NCBI GenBank assembly: GCA_963750495.1
Contig: CAVVQV010000004.1
Span: forward strand, 496,001-560,000
Origin: JANLYC01 sp963750495
Lineage (GTDB): Bacteria > Actinomycetota > Actinomycetes > Propionibacteriales > Nocardioidaceae
DNA: 64,000 nt
Reading direction: 5' to 3'
Shown here in pieces: positions 1 to 8,590 of this stretch. Position 1 is the stretch's first letter. Every line of letters begins with the position of its first letter. A program made the position numbers and the translations under genes. The notes beneath the pieces are model-generated. The model worked only from the letters and a program-made list of their open reading frames with translations. It ran no database searches and was not told the origin of the DNA.

Positions 1-203
1 TCGGCGAAGCCGTCGTCGAACGTCAGGGCCGCCGTACCCCGGGGCAACCGTCCCTTCCGGTCCATCCTGCTCACCGCTTCGACCAGCGGAAGGACCGTAC
101 GCCGACGCGCTATCCACTGACAGTGCGCCTCGAGCTCCTCCGGCCGGATCGACAGCGGGGACTCCCACCCAGGATCGACCGAGTGGTAGCAGAGGATGGT
201 CAC
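1..203 (-). CDS. Polysaccharide deacetylase (NodB-like), N-terminal part
   Basis: The 3' end lies outside the window, so only the first 67 residues are seen. The translation opens MTILCYHSVDPGWESPL and reaches LTFDDGF, the first catalytic motif of NodB/carbohydrate esterase 4 proteins, where the aspartates bind metal and act as base. The GTG start at 203 has a GGAGG ribosome site at 208-214. The family removes N- or O-acetyl groups from cell-wall or surface glycans. Substrate and export cannot be judged from this fragment. It is divergent from the GGDEF gene. Confidence 0.8.
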   Translation of the reverse strand, partial: MTILCYHSVDPGWESPLSIRPEELEAHCQWIARRRTVLPLVEAVSRMDRKGRLPRGTAALTFDDGFA

Positions 204-351
204 AGCGGAGCCTCCAGAGTCTGCGGTCACGGTTCCGCGCCGGGCGTGGGCTCCCGAGGTTAATCGATGTCGGGGCCGCCGAACGGCCCATCCCCACCAT
301 CCCAACGGTCAGTATCCGAAGGTCATCGCGCCTTTTGGCCGCCGGAGACGG

Positions 352-357
352 CAGAAT
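352..357 (+). promoter_or_regulatory. Putative -10 element, leaderless start of GGDEF gene
   Basis: CAGAAT lies exactly 6 nt before the ATG at 364 and there is no Shine-Dalgarno sequence. A transcript starting about 7 nt after this box would begin at the start codon. The same spacing recurs before glnA2, nadE, yaaA, fasR, fabD and the MBL gene. No clear -35 was found. Confidence 0.4.
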
Positions 358-363
358 TGAGCT

Positions 364-1926
364 ATGGGCGACGTCCCGGACCGGTTGCACGCGCTGGCGC
401 ACGCCACGCGCGCCGCCGGCGATCTCGAAAACCTCCTCGCCGTGGTCATGGAGTACCTCGAGACCGAACTGCCTGCCGACGGCGCATATGTAGGCAGGAT
501 CGACCACCGGCACGGTCGCGTCGACGTCATCGCCCGCATGGGCGCCCTGGCCGCTCAGGACCTCTGGGAGGGACGCAGCTCGTTCGCCGTCGCCGAGCAG
601 ACCCGTACCCAGGCTGTCTCCGAGGAGGCGCCGCTGTGGACCGGCAGTCTCGCCGACGACCTCCAGGACTACGACCGGAACCTGCTCACCTCATCGGGGC
701 AGGGCTCCGCTGCCAGTTTTCCCATCGTCGTGGCCGATCGGCTGTGGGGGGCGCTGTACCTCACCCGGAAGAGCGAGGAGGGCTTCGACGACGCAGCGCT
801 GACGATGAGCGCGCTCGTCGGTGAGTACCTGGCGGCCGGCATCTCCCGCGTCGACTACCACCGTCAGCTCCACACTCTCGCCTACACCGACCCGCTCACC
901 GAGATGGCCAACCGACGAGCCGTCGACGAACAGCTCCTGACCTGGGCGATCGATCCCGTGCTCGCGCCGCGTCTCACCGTGGTGTTGTGCGACGTCAACA
1001 ACCTCAAGGCGGTCAACGACCAGCTCGGTCACCCTGCCGGCGACCGACTCCTGCGCGAGATCGGCGTCTTGGTGTCGACCTCGGCGAGCCGCTTCCCGGG
1101 TGCCCTTGCGGGCCGGATCGGCGGAGACGAGTTCGTGCTGGCCATTCCCGACGCGGCGCCGGAAGACATCGAAGAGGCGATGGGGCACCTCCTCCAGGCG
1201 GCCTCCCTGCTCGGCCAGGGCGATGGGCTCTCCTGCGGCGTCGCCAGCAGGGCGGAGCTCAACCGGCTCGATCTGGACCCTGCCGAGCAGGTCCGCGCGT
1301 TGCTCCGTCTGGCCGACGCCGAGCAGTACCGGCACAAGCTGGCCGGACGAGACACCACATTGCCGACCCGCGCCCGCGTTCCTGGGTCACGCCGAACCGC
1401 AACCGACTTTCGGGAGCTCGCTGATGCCGTCACCGGGTTGACACAGGGCATCCTGGCCGAGCCGGGCCGGATGGGGCAGCGCCTGGCACGGGTGGCCGCA
1501 ACCGTCTGCGAGACGTCCAACGGCGCTGCCTGGTGGGTCAGCGAGGTCGACGGTGATCTGATCCAGGACCGCTTCTGCGGCACACCGCGCGACGAGGAGA
1601 CCCGGGACGGTCAGTGGCAGCCCACCACCTTGGACTCCAAGGGCTACCGCCTCACCGACTTCCCGGCGAGCGCGCAGGCCATCGACGGCGGCTCGTACGT
1701 GGCCGACGCCCTCCAGGGCGACGACGCCGAGCGCCGGTTCCTCGTCCAGACCGGCTTCCGAGTAGGAATCGCCGCCGGTGGCGTCGATCCAGCCGGTACG
1801 CCGTGGCTCGTCGAGGTGTTCGGTGACGCGTTGACGCCCGAGCTGCACCACGCGCAGGCGCTGCTGCTGGCACTGGTGAGCTTCGCGCTGCAGATCCCCG
1901 ACCACGACGGCGCCATCTACGGGTGA
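364..1926 (+). CDS. GAF-GGDEF-GAF diguanylate cyclase
   Basis: A 520-residue soluble protein. Residues about 1-165 look like a GAF sensor domain. Residues about 170-335 form a GGDEF domain with DPLTEMANRR, metal aspartate D210 in LCDVNNLKAVND, and an intact GGDEF signature at 253-257. The C-terminal region, about 350-510, resembles a second GAF domain. Intact GGDEF proteins make cyclic di-GMP from two GTP. No RxxD inhibitory site is seen just before the signature, so product inhibition may be absent. It has no membrane segment, so it probably senses a cytoplasmic ligand. A degenerate GGDEF gene lies just downstream on the other strand. Confidence 0.85.
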   Translation: MGDVPDRLHALAHATRAAGDLENLLAVVMEYLETELPADGAYVGRIDHRHGRVDVIARMGALAAQDLWEGRSSFAVAEQTRTQAVSEEAPLWTGSLADDLQDYDRNLLTSSGQGSAASFPIVVADRLWGALYLTRKSEEGFDDAALTMSALVGEYLAAGISRVDYHRQLHTLAYTDPLTEMANRRAVDEQLLTWAIDPVLAPRLTVVLCDVNNLKAVNDQLGHPAGDRLLREIGVLVSTSASRFPGALAGRIGGDEFVLAIPDAAPEDIEEAMGHLLQAASLLGQGDGLSCGVASRAELNRLDLDPAEQVRALLRLADAEQYRHKLAGRDTTLPTRARVPGSRRTATDFRELADAVTGLTQGILAEPGRMGQRLARVAATVCETSNGAAWWVSEVDGDLIQDRFCGTPRDEETRDGQWQPTTLDSKGYRLTDFPASAQAIDGGSYVADALQGDDAERRFLVQTGFRVGIAAGGVDPAGTPWLVEVFGDALTPELHHAQALLLALVSFALQIPDHDGAIYG

Positions 1927-2044
1927 GCCGGCTCGTCGGCCAAGCGTCCGGCCGATGCTCGCGGTGGGCAACAGGCCTCACTGGTGCGCCTGTGGCTACG
2001 GGTTCGTGAGACGTGCGGAGGGTGTGTTGAGTCGGGTGTGGCCG

Positions 2045-2575
2045 TCAGGCCGCGACGACCTGGTCGCCGCCGGCGCCGAGCGCCAGCGCGAGGGCCTCGT
2101 CCGCGCGTGCCATGAGTGAGTCGGCCGCTTCCTGGCGATCCCAGACGGCCCAACCGACGGAGCAGGTGTCACCCTCCCCCACCGACGTCCGGATGCGCTC
2201 GAGGATGCTGGCTGCGACGAGGCGAGGACACCGGGAGAGCGCCACGACGAGTGTGCGCCCGTCGAGGCGGGCGAAGACATCCGCGTTGCGGACCACGCGG
2301 CGTGCGCGGCTGGCGAATGCTGTCACGGGGAAGGTCGACGCCCCCAGGTGGTCGTCACTCCGGTCGAGATCGATGCGGGCAACCACCAGAGGGGTCCGGG
2401 AGCGGGCGGCCGAGAACATGGCCTCGTCGAGGGCTTCGTCCCACCCGATGCGGTTGTTCAACCCCGTCAGGCGGTCGGTACGCAGCAGCTTGGCACGCTC
2501 CGCCCAGACTTGCTGGTGAGCGTGGGCCGGTTCCTGACGACGCATCACGTCACTGGCGACGTCTCGCAGTGTCAT
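2045..2575 (-). CDS. Degenerate GGDEF-domain protein
   Basis: A 176-residue protein made almost only of a GGDEF fold. The entry motif DRLTGLNNR (34-42) is kept, but the catalytic signature is replaced by LDGRT at about 104-108 and the first metal region reads ARIDLDRSDD. By family knowledge such proteins do not make cyclic di-GMP; they may bind GTP or c-di-GMP or act as a protein-protein module. It converges on the intact GGDEF-GAF gene at 364-1926, which suggests a catalytic/regulatory pair. That functional link is inference. Confidence 0.75.
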   Translation of the reverse strand: MTLRDVASDVMRRQEPAHAHQQVWAERAKLLRTDRLTGLNNRIGWDEALDEAMFSAARSRTPLVVARIDLDRSDDHLGASTFPVTAFASRARRVVRNADVFARLDGRTLVVALSRCPRLVAASILERIRTSVGEGDTCSVGWAVWDRQEAADSLMARADEALALALGAGGDQVVAA

Positions 2576-3053
2576 CGCTCCCCTCCGTTCGCTCTCATGA
2601 AAACGAGGGTTCCATGCCCAGATGCGGCGTGAAACCCGTTTTCCCCCGTTCGAACCGAATGACTAGGTGGGATCAGCCGATTGGTCGGACAGCCCATGCT
2701 TTCGACCGATCCGCTGACAGATGCCCGGCATCTAGTTTGGTGACCAGGTGCTCGACCGCCCCGGCGGTCCCGGTTCCGCCACCGTCTCGGTGGTGGCGGA
2801 CCGAAGCACCTCACGGCGTTGCAGCCGCGCACCCGGTTGCAGCCAAACCCCCCAGAGGGAGTGGGGCCCGAGGCCACGGGGGGTTGTGGTCTCGGGCCCT
2901 TCTGGCGTGCGCACACATGGCGGCAGCCCACGCGAACCTCTGCAGCGCGATCTCGGCCGTTGACCACGGGTTTAACCCGGCTGACCCTGGGTACTCCGCG
3001 GGCTATGAAGGCATTTCCTCAAGAGCTCCGGCTCGTTCGAAGGGAGATGTGAC
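2576..3053 (+). other. Long structured non-coding leader upstream of the WhiB gene
   Basis: 478 bases with no credible gene. The stretch is rich in inverted repeats: a cluster at about 2756-2808 built on CCGCCACC and GGTGGTGGCGG, and the long stem at 2864-2899. The only close translation signal is AGGGAG at 3041-3046 before the WhiB ATG. The region may be a structured 5' untranslated region with attenuation, as known for some other WhiB genes, or may simply hold divergent promoters for the GGDEF gene and the WhiB gene. Confidence 0.4.
2864..2899 (+). terminator. Strong hairpin in WhiB leader (attenuator-like)
   Basis: The arms at 2864-2877 (GGGCCCGAGGCCAC) and 2886-2899 pair over 14 bases with one G-U, leaving an 8-base loop. 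The right arm is followed by CTTCTGG rather than a U-run, so it is not a classical intrinsic terminator. It sits 154 nt before the WhiB start codon. Confidence 0.45.
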
Positions 3054-3377
3054 ATGGCGAACCTCAGCCGTCTCCCCACTCCCGTCATCGACAACTGGGA
3101 ATGGCAGTACGACGGGGTGTGTCGGCAGATCGACCCCGAGGTGTTCTTCCCCCCGGACTCCGAGCGTGGCCCGGTACGGCAGCGGCGCGAGCTCCAGGCC
3201 AAGCAGTACTGCGAGCACTGCCCGGTCCTGGCGCGGTGCCGCGAGCACGCGTTGATCGTGCAAGAGCCCTATGGCGTCTGGGGCGGTCTCACGCCCCGTG
3301 AGCGCGACCGACTGATTCATGCTCCCAAGACCCCGGCCCCGGGGCAGCGCGTGATCAAGCACGTCACGAAGGGCTGA
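3054..3377 (+). CDS. whiB: WhiB-family iron-sulfur transcription factor (WhiD/WhiB3-like)
   Basis: A 107-residue protein with four cysteines at 23, 53, 56 and 62 (C-x29-C-x2-C-x5-C), which ligate a 4Fe-4S cluster in this family, and the G(V/I)WGG turn at 74-78. The N-terminal WEWQYDGVCR and the EPYGVWGGLT segment resemble Streptomyces WhiD and mycobacterial WhiB3 more than WhiB1 or WhiB2. Such proteins bind the principal sigma factor and tune promoters in response to redox or NO. The start is supported by AGGGAG at 3041-3046. The gene converges on glnE with 21 bases between the stops. Confidence 0.9.
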   Translation: MANLSRLPTPVIDNWEWQYDGVCRQIDPEVFFPPDSERGPVRQRRELQAKQYCEHCPVLARCREHALIVQEPYGVWGGLTPRERDRLIHAPKTPAPGQRVIKHVTKG

Positions 3378-3398
3378 GCGCACGCAGCGGGTCGGTGG

Positions 3399-6356
3399 CT
3401 AGGTCCAGAACACCCGGTCGACTGCGCCCTTGGCCCGTCGGGCAACCCGCCGGTAGTCCTCACTGAGTCGACCGGCGTCGTCCACGGCATACCCACAGAG
3501 AAAGGCAACCCCGCGGCGGTCCGCCGCCTGCGTCGGGAGGCTGTCAGAGGGGCGGCCGCGTACCAACATCGTTGCGTTGCGGATCTTGCTGGCGGAGCGC
3601 CACGCCGCCGCTAGTTCACTGGCGTCCGCGCGGATGATCAGCTGGTCGTCGACGGCGGCTTCCAGCGCTTGCAGGGTCTGGGTCGTCCGCAGACCGGCGT
3701 GATCACCACCATGACGCATCTGCAGCAGCTGCACCGTCCACTCGACGTCCGCCAGCCCGCCTGACCCGAGCTTCAGGTGGGTCGACCGGTCGGCTCCCCG
3801 CGGCAGCCGTTCGGCATCGACCCTTGCCTTGATCCGACGAACCTCGGCGACGTCGGCGGCGCAGAGCCCCTCGGCCGGATACCGCAGCGGGTTGACGAGA
3901 GCGATGAACTCCTCCCCCAGCTGAGCGTCCCCGGCCACCGGGGTGGCACGGAGCAGCGCCTGCGCTTCCCAGACCTTCGACCAGCGCTCGTAGTAGGCGG
4001 CGTACGACGCCAGCGTCCTCACCAGCGGCCCCTGGCGCCCCTCCGGGCGTAGGTCGGCGTCGATGTCGAGGGCGGGGTCCGGCCCTGGCACCGCCAGCAG
4101 CCGGCGCATCTCGTTGGCCACCGCGAACGCAACCTCGGACGCCTCCTGCTCATCGGCCCCGGGAAGCGGGTCATGGACGAACAGCACGTCGGCGTCGCTC
4201 GCGTACGACATCTCCAGGCCGCCGAGACGGCCCATCGCGATCACCGCGATCCGGGTGGGCAGGTCGCTGCGCCGCTCGGAGGCGATGGCCGCCTGCGCCG
4301 CGGCCAGCCCGCCCTCGAGAGTTGCGCGGGCGATGCCGGAGAGAGTGCGGCCCACCGTCTCGACGTCCACCAGCCCGAAGATGTCGGCAGCGGCAACGCG
4401 GAAGAGCTCGCGCCTCCGCACGGCACGGATCGCCGTGATCGCCTCGACGGGGTCGTCCTGACGGAGTGCTGCGCGGCGGCATTCAGCAACCAGCGTCGCA
4501 GTGTCGGTGATCTTGAGGTCGGCATCGTGCGCCAGCAGTCCGCTCACCTCGGGGGCACGCATCAGCAGGTCGGTGGCGTAGCGGCTCGTCGCCAGCAAGG
4601 TGGCCAGCCGTTCGGCGGCAGCGCCTTCGTCCCTCAGCATGCGCAGGTACCAGTGGGAGGACCCGAGTGCGTCGCTCAACTGGTGGAACCCCAACAGCCC
4701 GATGTCCGGGTTCGGCGCGTCGGCGAACCACCCGAGCATGGCCGGGAGGAGCGTCCGCTGGATCGCGGCGCGTCGCGAGACCCCTGACGTCAGGGCCTCG
4801 AGGTGGCGCAGCGCGGCACCGGGGTCGACGTACCCGAGTGCCTCGAGACGCTGCCGGGCCGCGTCGGTCGTGAGCCGCGCCTCGGTACCAGGAAGTGCCG
4901 CGACGGCTTCGAGCAGCGGCCGGTAGAAGAGCTTCTCGTGGAGCCGGCGGACCTCCCGGGCGTGCGCCTTCCACTGACGGGTCAGCGCAGCCACCGGGTC
5001 GCTCATCCGCCCCAGCGAGCGGCCCAGCGCCCGCAGCGACTCGTCATCGGACGGCATCGTGTGGGTGCGGCGCAGGTGGATCAGCTGCAGCCGGTGCTCG
5101 AGGGTGCGCAGGAACCGGTAGGCGTCGGCCAGCGCCGCACCGTCGTCCCGACCGACATACCCACCGGCGGTGAGCGCCGAGAGCGCCACCAACGTGTTGG
5201 GCGAACGCAAGCTGGGATCGGTGCGTCCGTGCACCAACTGGAGCAGCTGGACGGCGAACTCGATGTCCCGCAGGCCGCCGGGTCCGAGCTTGATCTGTCG
5301 GTCCGCCTCGGCCGAGGGGATGTGGTCGAGGACCCGACGCCGCATCGCGCGGACGTCGGCGACGAACCCCGGTCGTTCGGTGGCGGACCACACGAGCGGG
5401 GCGATGGTGTCCATGTAGCGCTGGCCCAGCTCGACGTCGCCGGCGATCGGCCGCGCCTTCAGCAGGGCCTGGAACTCCCACGTCTTCGCCCAGCGCTCGT
5501 AGTACGCCGCATGGCTCGCCAGGGTGCGAACCAAGGGGCCGGACTTCCCTTCAGGACGCAGCGCCGCGTCGACCGGCCACAACGTCCCTTCGCGGGTGTG
5601 GTCGGAGCAGATCCGCATCATGGCCGCGGCCACCGCGGTGGCTCCGCGCATCGCGGTGAGCTCGTCCGCCCCGTCGACGGGTTCGTACACGAAGATCACG
5701 TCGACGTCGCTCACGTAGTTGAGCTCGCGCGCGCCACCCTTGCCCATGCCGATCACGCTGAGCCGGAAGGCGTCGGTCGGCTCACGGACCTCGCCAGCGG
5801 CGATCGCCAGCGCGGCGTCGATGGTCCCGCCGGCCAGATCGGCCAGCTCGGCGGCAGCATCCTCCATGCGCAGGTCCATCGACAGGTCACGAGCCGCCAG
5901 CCGCAACAACAACCGCCGATAGATCCGCCGCAGCTCGTCGCGGTCCTGCGCCTTGGCCAGCTCGGCGGCGAGCCCGGCGGCCGTCGGCCGGACGACGTCC
6001 AGGTCGGGGTCAGCGAGCTGCGACCAGTCGTCGGGATGCCGCATCAGATGGTCCGCGAGCGCTGTGGACGCACCCATGACGAGCGCCAGCCGGCGTCCCA
6101 CCTCCGGACGTTCGGCGAGGGTGGCGCGCAAGGCCGCCTGGTCCGCGACCTTGACGATCAGGTCGGCGAAGGACGCGAGCGCCTGGTCCGGGTCGGCCGC
6201 CGAGGCGACGTTGGTCAGCAGCTGCTCGTCGTCCGGACAGCCCAGGGCCAGCCAGTGGCGCGTGGCCGTGCTGGCATCGGCGAATCCCAGCCGAGCCATC
6301 CGGCCGTCCTCGCTGCCCCGACCGGAGCCGTTCCTGGACGGAGGCGGGACGCTCAC
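3399..6356 (-). CDS. glnE: Bifunctional glutamine synthetase adenylyltransferase/deadenylase
   Basis: GlnE attaches AMP to, or removes it from, a tyrosine of dodecameric glutamine synthetase and so sets nitrogen assimilation rate. The 985-residue product has the usual GlnE length and two nucleotidyltransferase halves, each with a G-(G/L)-x-E-L/M-N/S-Y-x-SD-x-D motif: GGARELNYVSDVDVIF in the N half and GGLEMSYASDADVLF in the C half. The open frame extends upstream to 6653 but overlaps the amidotransferase gene. I chose the GTG at 6356 because it overlaps that gene's TGA by four bases (GTGA). ATG 6299 is an alternative. It lies in the same direction as the amidotransferase gene and glnA2, the conserved order as I recall it in mycobacteria. 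Confidence 0.93.
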   Translation of the reverse strand: MSVPPPSRNGSGRGSEDGRMARLGFADASTATRHWLALGCPDDEQLLTNVASAADPDQALASFADLIVKVADQAALRATLAERPEVGRRLALVMGASTALADHLMRHPDDWSQLADPDLDVVRPTAAGLAAELAKAQDRDELRRIYRRLLLRLAARDLSMDLRMEDAAAELADLAGGTIDAALAIAAGEVREPTDAFRLSVIGMGKGGARELNYVSDVDVIFVYEPVDGADELTAMRGATAVAAAMMRICSDHTREGTLWPVDAALRPEGKSGPLVRTLASHAAYYERWAKTWEFQALLKARPIAGDVELGQRYMDTIAPLVWSATERPGFVADVRAMRRRVLDHIPSAEADRQIKLGPGGLRDIEFAVQLLQLVHGRTDPSLRSPNTLVALSALTAGGYVGRDDGAALADAYRFLRTLEHRLQLIHLRRTHTMPSDDESLRALGRSLGRMSDPVAALTRQWKAHAREVRRLHEKLFYRPLLEAVAALPGTEARLTTDAARQRLEALGYVDPGAALRHLEALTSGVSRRAAIQRTLLPAMLGWFADAPNPDIGLLGFHQLSDALGSSHWYLRMLRDEGAAAERLATLLATSRYATDLLMRAPEVSGLLAHDADLKITDTATLVAECRRAALRQDDPVEAITAIRAVRRRELFRVAAADIFGLVDVETVGRTLSGIARATLEGGLAAAQAAIASERRSDLPTRIAVIAMGRLGGLEMSYASDADVLFVHDPLPGADEQEASEVAFAVANEMRRLLAVPGPDPALDIDADLRPEGRQGPLVRTLASYAAYYERWSKVWEAQALLRATPVAGDAQLGEEFIALVNPLRYPAEGLCAADVAEVRRIKARVDAERLPRGADRSTHLKLGSGGLADVEWTVQLLQMRHGGDHAGLRTTQTLQALEAAVDDQLIIRADASELAAAWRSASKIRNATMLVRGRPSDSLPTQAADRRGVAFLCGYAVDDAGRLSEDYRRVARRAKGAVDRVFWT

Positions 6357-7072
6357 GATGTCGGTCGCGCCGACACCAGCTCGGCGAACCGGACCGCCAG
6401 CGGGCGCCAGTCGCGACGGAGCTGGTCCTGGCTGGATCGGATCAGCTCGGCCGTGCGGCGCTGGTGCGCCCGCTCCTCGTCGTCGCCCCGGGCGGAGTTC
6501 GTCCAGTCGTCGAACACGTCCGGGCCCGCCTCCGGGTGGAACTGCACCCCCCAGGCTGCCGCACCGAAGCGCACCGCCTGAGCCGTGCCGTCCGGTGCCA
6601 TGGCGAGCACGGTCGCCCCCACGGGGAGCCGCCGGACCACGTCGTCGTTCCACTGCACCGCAGGCGCACCGACGCGGACCACCTTCATCAGCTCGTCGGC
6701 CGCTCCCGCCTCGGTCAGCTGCACAGGCGTCAGCCCGTTGGCCCGCCCGTGAGGGTTCGAGGTCACCTCACCACCCAGCGCAGCGCCGGCCAGCTGGTGA
6801 CCGAGACAGATACCGAGGAAGGGCAGCCCGGCCACGACCGTGGTGCGGATCAGCGTCTTGGTCGGTGTCAGCCAAGGACACGCCTCGTCGTCGTTGGCAC
6901 CCATCTCTCCCCCGAGGACCACCAGGGCGTCATACGGCCCCAGGTCTGCCGGCACCGTCTCACCGCGATGTCCGAGGACGACGTCGTAGCCGAGGCCCGC
7001 CTCGCGAAACCAGGCGCCGAACCAGGCAGGCGGACAGTCGTCCTCGTGCTGGATCACCAACGCCTTGGTCAC
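6353..7072 (-). CDS. Class I glutamine amidotransferase (GMP-synthase-type)
   Basis: A 239-residue single-domain GATase1 protein. The catalytic triad is visible: Cys89 in GICLGHQL, His179 and Glu181 in GVQFHPEA. It lacks the ATP-pyrophosphatase part of GuaA, so it is not GMP synthetase. Relatives hydrolyse glutamine or gamma-glutamyl compounds, and its place between glnE and glnA2 suggests a role in glutamine or gamma-glutamyl turnover. Its stop overlaps the glnE start, so the two are probably translationally coupled. The substrate is unknown. Confidence 0.85.
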   Translation of the reverse strand: MTKALVIQHEDDCPPAWFGAWFREAGLGYDVVLGHRGETVPADLGPYDALVVLGGEMGANDDEACPWLTPTKTLIRTTVVAGLPFLGICLGHQLAGAALGGEVTSNPHGRANGLTPVQLTEAGAADELMKVVRVGAPAVQWNDDVVRRLPVGATVLAMAPDGTAQAVRFGAAAWGVQFHPEAGPDVFDDWTNSARGDDEERAHQRRTAELIRSSQDQLRRDWRPLAVRFAELVSARPTS

Positions 7073-7084
7073 GAGGGGAGGCTA

Positions 7085-7171
7085 CCGCGGCTTCGCCGCT
7101 GGGCACCGTCGACTAACTATCTGCAGGTGGTTTTTGAGCCGGTGCCCGCGGCTTCGCCGCTGGGCACCGTC
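7085..7171. repeat. Duplicated 26-bp hairpin repeat between glnA2 and amidotransferase
   Basis: The same 26 bases occur at 7085-7110 and 7146-7171, with GCGGCTTCGCCGC as the shared core palindrome. The second copy extends to a stem at 7141-7168 (GGTGCCC arm, TTC loop, GGGCACC arm with one bulged base). On the minus strand it follows the glnA2 stop directly, so it may terminate or stabilise the glnA2 message. No U-run follows. Confidence 0.6.
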
Positions 7172-7173
7172 CA

Positions 7174-8511
7174 TTACATGATCGGCAGCATCATGGCGCG
7201 CTCGAACGGGGTGACCTGTCGGCGGTAGTCATCCCATTCGGCACGCTTGTTGCGCAGGAAGAAGTCGTAGACGTGTTCTCCGAGCGTCTCGGCCACGAGC
7301 TCGGAATGTTCCATCACCTGGATCGCGTCGTGCAGGTTCTGCGGGAGCGGCTCGATGCCGAGGGACCGGCGCTCCGCCTCCGTGAGGCTCCAGACGTCAT
7401 CCTCGGCACCGGGCGGGAGCTCGTAGTTCTCCTCGATGCCCTTCATCCCGGCTGCCAGCATCACGGCGAACGCCAGGTAGGGGTTGGCCGCACTGTCGAC
7501 GGACCGGAGCTCGATGCGGGTCGACTGGCCCTTGGTCGGCTTGTACATCGGCACGCGCACGAGCGCGGAGCGGTTGTTGTGCCCCCAGCATACGTATGAC
7601 GGCGCCTCTCCTCCGCCGGCGAGCCGCTTGTACGAGTTGACCCATTGGTTGGTCACCGCGGTGATCTCGGCCGCGTGCTGGAGCAGTCCGGCGATGAAGG
7701 CACGGCCCGTCTTCGACAGGTGGTAGTCCGCCCCGACCTCGAAGAACGCATTGCGGTCGCCCTCGAACAGCGAGAGGTGGGTGTGCATGGCGGAGCCGGG
7801 GAACTCGGTGAACGGCTTCGGCATGAACGAGGCGTGGACGTCCTGGCTGAGCGCGACCTCCTTGATGACGACGCGGAACGTCATGATGTTGTCGGCCGTG
7901 GAGAGCGCGTCGGCGTACCGCAGGTCGATCTCCTGCTGTCCGGGTCCGCCCTCGTGATGGCTGAACTCCACGGAGATCCCCATCGACTCGAGCATCGTGA
8001 TGGCTTCGCGACGGAAGTCGTGCGCGACGCTCTGACTGGTGTGGTCGAAGTAGCCGCTGCGGTCGACCGGCTCAGGCGCGGTACCGTCGCGCGGCCGGTC
8101 CTTGAGCAGGTAGAACTCGATCTCGGGGTGGGTGTAGAAGGTGTAGCCCTGGTCGGCCGCCTTGCTGAGGATGCGTTTGAGGACGAAGCGCGGGTCGGCG
8201 TACGACTGGGCCCCGTCGGGCATCACGATGTCGCAGAACATCCGGGCCGTCGAAGGGCCTTCGCCCCGCCACGGCAGGATCTGGAACGTCGAGGGGTCGG
8301 GCTTGGCCAGCATGTCGGCCTCGTAGACCCGCGCGAAGCCCTCGATCGCCGAACCGTCGAAGCCGATGCCCTCGGCGAACGCCCCCTCGAGCTCTGCTGG
8401 GGCCACCGCGACGGACTTCAACGAGCCCAGCACGTCGGTGAACCACAAGCGGACGAAACGGACGTCGCGTTCCTCGAGCGCGCGCAGGACGAAGTCTTCC
8501 TGTTTACCCAT
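7174..8511 (-). CDS. glnA2: Glutamine synthetase type I (GlnA2-like)
   Basis: 445 residues from ATG 8511. It converts glutamate and ammonia to glutamine with ATP. The sequence follows mycobacterial GlnA2 almost without gaps: FVRLWFTDVLG, IGFDGSAIEGF, HPEIEFYLLK, the NQWVNSYKRL loop and FFLRNKRAEWDDY at the end. The short loop and lack of the extra C-terminal segment place it with the alpha type, usually not adenylylated. The loop here nevertheless reads ENYELPP, with a tyrosine near the classical adenylylation position. The upstream in-frame ATG is rejected because the homologues start at MGKQ-like. CAGAAT at 8518-8523 suggests a leaderless transcript. Confidence 0.93.
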   Translation of the reverse strand: MGKQEDFVLRALEERDVRFVRLWFTDVLGSLKSVAVAPAELEGAFAEGIGFDGSAIEGFARVYEADMLAKPDPSTFQILPWRGEGPSTARMFCDIVMPDGAQSYADPRFVLKRILSKAADQGYTFYTHPEIEFYLLKDRPRDGTAPEPVDRSGYFDHTSQSVAHDFRREAITMLESMGISVEFSHHEGGPGQQEIDLRYADALSTADNIMTFRVVIKEVALSQDVHASFMPKPFTEFPGSAMHTHLSLFEGDRNAFFEVGADYHLSKTGRAFIAGLLQHAAEITAVTNQWVNSYKRLAGGGEAPSYVCWGHNNRSALVRVPMYKPTKGQSTRIELRSVDSAANPYLAFAVMLAAGMKGIEENYELPPGAEDDVWSLTEAERRSLGIEPLPQNLHDAIQVMEHSELVAETLGEHVYDFFLRNKRAEWDDYRRQVTPFERAMMLPIM

Positions 8512-8517
8512 ACCGGC

Positions 8518-8523
8518 ATTCTG
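8518..8523 (-). promoter_or_regulatory. Putative -10 of glnA2 (leaderless)
   Basis: On the minus strand CAGAAT is followed by 6 nt and then the ATG of glnA2 at 8511. There is no convincing ribosome site. The 79-base gap is shared with the divergent nadE promoter. Confidence 0.4.
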
Positions 8524-8578
8524 CCCGTTCCATGTTTCCGCCGCGTTAACCGGAGGCACGCGCCCGCAGATGTCGCTC

Positions 8579-8584
8579 TAGGCT
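8579..8584 (+). promoter_or_regulatory. Putative -10 of nadE (leaderless)
   Basis: TAGGCT is followed by GAGGTC and the GTG start at 8591. GAGG is too close to the GTG to act as a normal ribosome site, so a leaderless start is the simpler reading. Confidence 0.45.
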
Positions 8585-8590
8585 GAGGTC

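Noticed and set aside
4803..6581. Open frame of 592 codons on the plus strand opposite glnE
   Set aside because: Shadow of glnE; composition is Arg/Gln/Val-rich without domain features.
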